This document shows, in pieces, positions 23,527-27,296 of a DNA stretch of 27,296 nucleotides. Below the pieces are notes generated by a model that ran no database searches, had not been told where the DNA came from, and saw only the letters and a program-made list of their open reading frames with translations. The position numbers and the translations under genes were made by a program. Positions within the stretch are counted from its first letter, which is position 1. Each line of letters opens with the position of its first letter. Origin of the DNA: a virus; the IMG/VR virus record IMGVR_UViG_3300043409_001380, positions 1 to 27,296 of that record; one strand, written 5' to 3'.

Positions 23527-23983
23527 TCTTATTAATCTTATCAGCTATCAATACTAGTAGCTCTGGGGTAACAGGGTTAATTCTATCGTTATCGCTCGTG
23601 ACATCAATCCTATCACCGTATTTCTTTGGCAACAACTTAGACATTAGCCACTTGCGAGTATCTATTCTTATTTTCGATCTGTTGATGAACTCCCTATTCT
23701 CGACCTTTACAATCTCATCTCCGACAGCCTTATATATCATGTCATTACTTGTATCGTCAGCAATCTCCAATATTTCCTCTGCCATTATTGTAGCCTGAGC
23801 CTCGCGCGCGCGCGCGTATTTCTCCACAAACGAAGGATACAGGTTAAGCCACTTATACACAGCCGATTGTGACGGAAAGCCCTCTTCCTTGCAAAGAGCC
23901 TTGACGGATATAACCCTAGTACTCAAGGCTTCACAAATCTTGTCAGCCATTTCTTCCGTGTATTCAATTACCTTTTCTTTCAT
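23513..23983 (-). CDS. terS: Terminase small subunit (Sf6-like)
   Basis: The 156-residue protein has an N-terminal helix-turn-helix (about residues 20-48, ISVKALCKEEGFPSQSAVYK) for recognising the packaging site. A central oligomerisation helix (50-75) follows, then the family ending IDTRKWLMSKLLPKKYGD (residues 108-125), which closely resembles Sf6 gp1. It starts one base after the upstream DnaA-like gene ends and overlaps the large subunit. The helix includes ARAR (57-60), encoded by a 14-base run of alternating C and G. Function is to bind DNA and load the large subunit. Confidence 0.9.
   Translation of the reverse strand: MKEKVIEYTEEMADKICEALSTRVISVKALCKEEGFPSQSAVYKWLNLYPSFVEKYARAREAQATIMAEEILEIADDTSNDMIYKAVGDEIVKVENREFINRSKIRIDTRKWLMSKLLPKKYGDRIDVTSDNDRINPVTPELLVLIADKINKNAAR
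23803..23816. repeat. (CG)7 tract inside terS
   Basis: Fourteen bases of alternating C and G occur in an A/T-rich genome, inside the small terminase gene, where they encode Ala-Arg-Ala-Arg. Alternating CG runs can form Z-DNA and are prone to slippage, although this one keeps the frame. Confidence 0.7.
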
Positions 23984-23984
23984 T

Positions 23985-24434
23985 CTAATGCTGTGCTATA
24001 TTTTCATAATATTTCGCTAATGTGCCAGGAGTCGTCGCTCCCTTTATGGCATACCCCTCTTCAATAATTAGAGTCATACACCTCCTTATTAGATCGCACT
24101 CATGTCTTTCGTCCATTATGCGCTTCACTTCCGTCTTGTAGATAATTCCTTCAATTTTAACTTTCGCCCTTACAACATGTGTGTGTCCCATATTCAAAGC
24201 CTGATTCCCATGCCCAAGATACTCTGCTATATGATCATAACTATAGCAAGTGTTGTTGGCTGACAAGAAGTAGTATAGCTGCCTTGCGAATGATTCTAAA
24301 GAATTAGCCCGTCCCTTCTTACGTATTGCTGTCTTTTCTATCTTTAATTCGTCACAGACAATATCTTCAATTCTTTCTAGTGTTATCGCCCTGTACTTTG
24401 TCGAAAGCCCTGTGTGTTCGCCGTATTTTACCAT
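23985..24434 (-). CDS. DnaA domain-IV-like DNA-binding protein
   Basis: Residues 18-95 resemble the DNA-binding domain IV of DnaA: a first helix (ERIEDIVCDELKIE), the basic turn AIRKKGRANSLESFARQLYYFL (which matches the DnaA KxR...ARQ..YL pattern), and the helix-turn-helix YDHIAEYLGHGNQALNMGH followed by THVVRA. In DnaA this last part reads LGxRDHTTVxHA, so a two-residue change is seen in the loop. No ATPase domain is present. Similar stand-alone proteins occur near terminase genes in phages of Bacteroidetes. It could regulate replication or late transcription. Confidence 0.7.
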   Translation of the reverse strand: MVKYGEHTGLSTKYRAITLERIEDIVCDELKIEKTAIRKKGRANSLESFARQLYYFLSANNTCYSYDHIAEYLGHGNQALNMGHTHVVRAKVKIEGIIYKTEVKRIMDERHECDLIRRCMTLIIEEGYAIKGATTPGTLAKYYENIAQH

Positions 24435-24508
24435 ATCGCAATATAACGATTTTTAGCGAAATTCATATTCCCAATCCCTCCAACCAAAGTATATTCTATA
24501 TGTTGGTT

Positions 24509-24673
24509 TCATAATCTTTCTTTTAACCCTCTAACTATTTCAATGAATTCTTTTATATCCTTAGCTCTTTTCAAACATAAGCCCTCAACGATTACCCATG
24601 ATCCATTTTTAAAGCACTCAAATCCTACTACGTGATGATATTTATTGACAATATAATTTCTTTTTACTTTCAT
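24509..24673 (-). CDS. Small coupled ORF, 54 aa
   Basis: The ATG at 24673 overlaps the stop of the DUF551-like gene as ATGA, and the 54-codon frame fills the gap toward the DnaA-like gene. The protein begins MKVKRNYIVNKYHHVVGFEC and has a Trp-containing strand (GSWVIVEGL) and a helical end (KDIKEFIEIVRGLKERL). Its stop again overlaps an ATG as ATGA, and that frame (24453-24512, 19 codons) begins MKPTYRIYFGWRDW. The tight spacing supports translation of both, but no function is known. Confidence 0.55.
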   Translation of the reverse strand: MKVKRNYIVNKYHHVVGFECFKNGSWVIVEGLCLKRAKDIKEFIEIVRGLKERL

Positions 24674-25014
24674 AATATATATTTGTTCTTGTTGATAAAT
24701 TCATCCCACTCATTGTCTGTTGATAAATTGGCGTCGCCAGTATGCACTTCGCCTCCGTCGCTAAACCCCTTGTAGTATGCTTTCTCTGCCAGTTCTATAG
24801 CCTCTTCCTTAGTAGTTAGCCTGGACAGGTTGAGCCAGTGGGTAACATCGTCGATTATTTCTGTTCCACATAACCATATTTCGTATTTTTTGTTATATTT
24901 TAATTCTCTTGCTATTCCTATATAGCTCTTTATGACAACCATATAAAATCCATCTTTCTTGGGCGGCATATCCTCTACTTTAGTGAATAGGTGTAAGTTT
25001 CGTTCTATGTTCAT
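24670..25014 (-). CDS. DUF551-like protein, 114 aa
   Basis: The first half resembles DUF551, a short phage-associated domain: VEDMPPKKDGFYMVVIKSY, then a strand with YEIWLCG and IIDDVTHWLNL. The usual DUF551 ending is VTHWMPLP, so the last hydrophobic residues differ. The C-terminal part adds a helix (KEEAIELAEKAYYKGFSDGG) and a short acidic tail. Function is unknown for the family. The gene follows the repeat-containing spacer and is coupled to a 54-codon frame. Confidence 0.55.
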   Translation of the reverse strand: MNIERNLHLFTKVEDMPPKKDGFYMVVIKSYIGIARELKYNKKYEIWLCGTEIIDDVTHWLNLSRLTTKEEAIELAEKAYYKGFSDGGEVHTGDANLSTDNEWDEFINKNKYIL

Positions 25015-25046
25015 TATTTATATTTTTTTAAGTTAATTCATTGCAA

Positions 25047-25079
25047 TTTTTTGGGTTGAGTATATGCGGGCGTTAGGCG
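25047..25079 (+). repeat. Imperfect direct repeat, copy A
   Basis: The plus strand has TTTTGGGTT, GTATAT, then GCGGGCGTTAG. Copy B at 26189-26222 has TTTTGGGTT, GTATATAT, then GTAGGTGTTAG in the same order and orientation. The two copies enclose two genes and each lies a few tens of bases upstream of a minus-strand gene. The GGGCGTTAG end resembles the ends of integron attC sites, but no full attC structure is present. Confidence 0.45.
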
Positions 25080-25166
25080 TAATTATCTGACAACACCTTA
25101 GCGATGATACATTCATTTTTTCTTCTATAATCATAACATTTATCCTTTGTTCATTTTTAAAATTGC

Positions 25167-25192
25167 TATTTCGTTTAACCCAGAACGAAATA
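25167..25192. repeat. Inverted repeat, 9-bp arms
   Basis: TATTTCGTT and AACGAAATA form a perfect inverted repeat with an eight-base loop. It lies in the 247-base spacer. It could be an operator for a dimeric regulator or the stem of a leader RNA. It is followed by only four T residues, so a terminator function is doubtful. Confidence 0.5.
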
Positions 25193-25261
25193 ACTTAGCC
25201 TTGTGCATTGATCCTATTTTAAAGTCAACGGCTTATTAAAGTTTTTTCTGGCGCCCAATTG

Positions 25262-25741
25262 TTATGAATTGCAAAAGATTGGATGTTCGCAATTCTCTAA
25301 AGACCAGTCAACCCAGTACTTTAGCCACTCAATTCTTGTGGCATACACGTTCTCTTTTGGCCACTCAGGGTCTTGGAAAATCCCTTCCTTTATGTTAATT
25401 TTTGGCGAATATCCAGCTTTGCAGTTTGGGTATTTCCTATAAAAGCTCGCATAAGCCCTGTCAACTATTTTCTTATGCTCTTGCGTCAAATACACATTGC
25501 CCGGACGATTTCTTATTAACCCCGTTTCTTCGTTGAACATTAAATTATATAAGCCAACAAATCGCATTGATTCTGCCCAAGATGAATAAGAAGGCCATCT
25601 GCTATTTGAGTGATCTGTCGGTTCTCCAAATGCGGGCGCATCTTTATGTTCTTCTCCTTTTGCCGTTATTACGATGCGGATATCTAAGCCTTCGCCTTCG
25701 ATTATTCGATCTAATTCTCCTATTATCAATGTATATATCAT
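25262..25741 (-). CDS. Unknown protein, 159 aa
   Basis: I do not recognise a family. The N-terminus (MIYTLIIGELDRIIEGEGLD) is followed by a Trp/Tyr/Ser-rich middle (HSNSRWPSYSSWAESMRFVG) and a basic helical part (LTQEHKKIVDRAYASFYRKY). The C-terminus again has many aromatics (EWLKYWVDWSLENCEHPIF). It has no signal peptide or membrane segment and is probably soluble. The gene lies between the two copies of an imperfect direct repeat, together with the next gene. It may be an accessory early protein. Confidence 0.5.
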   Translation of the reverse strand: MIYTLIIGELDRIIEGEGLDIRIVITAKGEEHKDAPAFGEPTDHSNSRWPSYSSWAESMRFVGLYNLMFNEETGLIRNRPGNVYLTQEHKKIVDRAYASFYRKYPNCKAGYSPKINIKEGIFQDPEWPKENVYATRIEWLKYWVDWSLENCEHPIFCNS

Positions 25742-25763
25742 TTTTTTATTTATTTTAAATTTT

Positions 25764-26165
25764 TCATTTTAAAATTGCTGCTATCCGTTCAAGCTTCTTT
25801 CTATTATAATAATTGCGACTATATTCTCTCGACTTCTCAACGTTAGCGTAACGATACTTCCTGTAGCTCGCTCTAGCTGCTTCAATCTGCTCTTCTGTTC
25901 GCCTTGAGTCTACAGCGCCAATATCTTCAAGGTATCGAATTGCATTTAACTGATTGAACTCTTTCCCGAATGATTCGATTTGAGCGAAGTTTCTTTTCTT
26001 AGAGATTCGCAATGTGAATATTGTATCTTTCTTTATTGACAATGAATATACTGTATAGTCATTGAAGATTGAGCGTGTGACTACCGAGCTATCAAAGTCA
26101 ATGCCTGAGCGAGCCTTGAGTGAAAGTCCTCTTTTGAGCGTTGTTATTATTTGTTCTTTAGTCAT
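25764..26165 (-). CDS. Unknown basic protein, 133 aa
   Basis: No family is recognised with confidence. The N-terminal half looks mixed alpha/beta (SIKKDTIFTLRISKKRNFAQ). The C-terminal 45 residues are strongly basic and helical, with the pattern RKYRYANVEKSREYSRNYYN, which resembles the lead-in of some HNH endonucleases and AP2-like phage proteins, but no HNH residues are present. A nucleic-acid-binding role is possible. The gene is preceded at a distance of 23 bases by a copy of the TTTTGGGTT repeat. Confidence 0.5.
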   Translation of the reverse strand: MTKEQIITTLKRGLSLKARSGIDFDSSVVTRSIFNDYTVYSLSIKKDTIFTLRISKKRNFAQIESFGKEFNQLNAIRYLEDIGAVDSRRTEEQIEAARASYRKYRYANVEKSREYSRNYYNRKKLERIAAILK

Positions 26166-26188
26166 GTTATTCTTGCAAACTATCGTAC

Positions 26189-26222
26189 TTTTGGGTTTGT
26201 GTATATATGTAGGTGTTAGCTG
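26189..26222 (+). repeat. Imperfect direct repeat, copy B
   Basis: This is the second copy of the repeat described at 25047-25079. Its GTTAG end overlaps the stop codon of the gene at 26216-26428. About 25 of 32 aligned positions match copy A, with two small gaps. Confidence 0.45.
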
Positions 26223-26428
26223 TTATTTTCCACCACAGTTCTAACGTTCATATACGCGGCTTTCATAGCCGATGCCCTTGCTTTATGGATAACCATGCCC
26301 CTTTCAGAGAAAACCTTTTCTTCTTCTTGACAATCTTCTATCCATTTGTCTAACTGTTTAATTAAAATAATCGCTAATACAGGTTTTGCGTCAGTGGCGG
26401 TTTTGGTCTTCGGTTTAAATTTTGTCAT
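26216..26428 (-). CDS. Unknown small protein, 70 aa
   Basis: I chose the ATG at 26428 in preference to a TTG three codons upstream. The protein starts with a basic segment (MTKFKPKTKTATDAKPV), followed by one amphipathic helix (AIILIKQLDKWIEDCQEEEK) and a second helix (HKARASAMKAAYMNVRTVVE). It is soluble and helical. No family is recognised. It follows the probable spanin gene after a 55-base gap. Confidence 0.5.
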   Translation of the reverse strand: MTKFKPKTKTATDAKPVLAIILIKQLDKWIEDCQEEEKVFSERGMVIHKARASAMKAAYMNVRTVVENNS

Positions 26429-26483
26429 AATATTCAATTTTTGTTTTTCAAATTAATCTTAGCGCTTTACAGAAAGTTTTCGA

Positions 26484-26954
26484 CTACTTTCCAAACCCTT
26501 TTCTGGCGGCTATTGCTATTAACGCTACAATGAGTAACGATGCAAAAGCTCCTAGTGAAATATTCTTCCACCGATTCGCCTTCAATTCTTCGCGCCTTAT
26601 AGCCTTTGACTCTGCGCTCTCTATAGTATAATAATTACTTATGTTGTAATGCTTATTAATTATCGTGTCGCGCTTTGCGGTACTCTCTATGACAGTATTG
26701 TTATAGTGTCTATACACCTTCGTAATGATTCCATTCGAGTCTTTTATGATCGGATTATACTTGCTGGAATTAAATAGCAAGCTATCATGGATACTAGTAC
26801 TAAAATGCCTTTCACGAGTAATTATAGTATCTGCAACCAATGCTGAATCAGAGTCTAGTAAGTGCGGATATTTTTTTAAAAGATTTCCGAGCCTTCTTTC
26901 TGGGGAGCAGCCCATCACTATGATAGCCACTATTATTGATATTGTTCTTTTCAT
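26484..26954 (-). CDS. Probable unimolecular spanin (u-spanin), lysis lipoprotein, 156 aa
   Basis: I chose the ATG at 26954, which follows the upstream stop by one base. A longer frame overlapping the neighbour would hide the signal. Residues 1-16 form a lipoprotein signal (MKRTISIIVAIIVMGC, lipobox VMGC, Cys16). Ser17 fits outer-membrane sorting. Residues 132-150 form a transmembrane helix (ISLGAFASLLIVALIAIA) with a basic end (RKGFGK). Lipid anchor at the N-terminus plus membrane helix at the C-terminus, with a periplasmic part between, is the architecture of u-spanins such as T1 gp11. They fuse the inner and outer membranes at lysis. The gene is not next to a visible endolysin. Confidence 0.65.
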   Translation of the reverse strand: MKRTISIIVAIIVMGCSPERRLGNLLKKYPHLLDSDSALVADTIITRERHFSTSIHDSLLFNSSKYNPIIKDSNGIITKVYRHYNNTVIESTAKRDTIINKHYNISNYYTIESAESKAIRREELKANRWKNISLGAFASLLIVALIAIAARKGFGK

Positions 26955-26955
26955 G

Positions 26956-27296
26956 TTATTTCTTAATTCCAATTGCTGGTCTAGCCTCATAAATCTTGCC
27001 AATTCTTATCATTACATCCCCCTCTTCCATTTTAATTCGATCGCAGTACTGAGTGATGTATCTCGCCTCTCTTATTGTCTCTATTGACTTGCAAGCAGCT
27101 ACTATGTAGTATGGACTCTTTTGAAACCCGATAGTTATGTAAATGCAATTGAACGCACCCTCTTCTATAGACCTTATCAATTGCTTGTTGCGAGCCTTCA
27201 CTACGATTACAGTGCCGCCCAATTGCAGCGCGCGAAAACGCTGTACTGTGACTGGAATCCTGATTGCCTGACAGCCTCTTTCGATCTTCTCTATCA
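26956..27296 (-). CDS. Unknown protein, C-terminal part (5' end outside window)
   Basis: The frame is open to the right edge, and the upstream residues (IERGCQAIRIPVTVQRFRAL) read like protein. A TTG at 27222 is therefore probably internal, and the true start lies beyond the window. The visible 112 residues are mixed alpha/beta with VIVVKARNKQLIRSIEEG, a strand pair around YITIGFQKSPYYIVAACKS and an ending IGKIYEARPAIGIKK. No family is recognised. It precedes the spanin gene with a one-base gap. Confidence 0.6.
   Translation of the reverse strand, partial: IEKIERGCQAIRIPVTVQRFRALQLGGTVIVVKARNKQLIRSIEEGAFNCIYITIGFQKSPYYIVAACKSIETIREARYITQYCDRIKMEEGDVMIRIGKIYEARPAIGIKK

Larger units (their letters stand above)
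25015..25261. other. 247-base spacer with two mini-ORFs and repeats
   Basis: This is the longest gap without a long gene. On the minus strand it contains a 22-codon frame (25140-25208, begins MHKAKLFRSGLNE) and a 33-codon frame (25033-25134, begins MIIEEKMNVSSLRCC). Either could be a small peptide or chance. It also holds a 9-base-pair inverted repeat and one copy of the TTTTGGGTT...GTTAG repeat. No strong promoter or terminator is seen. Confidence 0.4.

Noticed and set aside
25047-25079. Integron attC site ending GGGCGTTAGGC
   Set aside because: The partner half-site (RYYYAAC with matching inner arms) is not found at the right distance, and no integrase is present.
26725-27087. 120-codon plus-strand frame
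   Set aside because: It is antisense to the spanin-like gene with its clear lipobox and membrane helix.
1-27296. tRNA genes and CRISPR arrays
   Set aside because: No cloverleaf-like segment with conserved T-arm bases and no regularly spaced repeat was noticed; a dedicated scan could not be run.

Overview
The window is a late-gene region of a tailed bacteriophage or prophage that infects a Bacteroidota (Bacteroidetes) host. All virion genes lie on the minus strand, so transcription runs from high to low coordinates. The host is inferred from several features. A host-like outer-membrane beta-barrel gene has a Bacteroidetes-type promoter (TTTG, 20 bp, TAnnTT-G-like). A tail protein carries a SprB-like repeat, a module known from Bacteroidetes gliding adhesins. 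One lysis protein has the inner-plus-outer-membrane architecture of a Gram-negative spanin. Many signals are A/T-rich with weak Shine-Dalgarno sequences. The overlapping tail-chaperone frames, the tape-measure gene and the HK97-type head genes indicate a long, probably non-contractile tail (siphovirus-like). No integrase, repressor, DNA polymerase, tRNA gene or CRISPR array is visible, so a lysogenic or lytic lifestyle cannot be decided.

Layout in transcription order. (1) 27296-24453: small early or accessory genes. They include a probable unimolecular spanin, a DUF551-like protein, two unknown genes lying between copies of an imperfect direct repeat, and two very small coupled ORFs. (2) 24434-22111: a DnaA-domain-IV-like DNA-binding protein, then the small and large terminase subunits. 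(3) 22051-13785: tail module. It comprises three small proteins, the tail-assembly chaperone pair with a textbook -1 slippery site, the 806-residue tape measure, a large distal-tail protein and three small tail-tip proteins. (4) 13168-13788: one gene on the opposite strand, an outer-membrane beta-barrel protein, inserted as a 'moron'. (5) 13013-9434: a candidate tail-tube protein followed without gaps by three glycosyltransferases and a FkbM-family methyltransferase. (6) 9428-1: head module and second tail block. It comprises portal, MuF-like protein, scaffold, major capsid protein, head-tail joining proteins, and a fibre-like protein that starts with a Sec signal peptide and runs off the left edge.

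Points that stand out. The head genes lie downstream of the tail genes instead of directly after the terminase. A glycan-modification cassette is translationally coupled to virion genes, which predicts modification of the particle or of the host surface late in infection. Two copies of an 18-bp direct-repeat motif begin at the stop codons of the terminase and MuF genes. They lie 32 bp from a TAAATT box in both places, which suggests a shared phage late-promoter architecture. A fibre-like protein with a signal peptide and a phage-borne outer-membrane protein together suggest active manipulation of the host envelope. Gene packing is very tight (ATGA and TAATG overlaps), and several reading frames of under 60 codons fill the apparent gaps.
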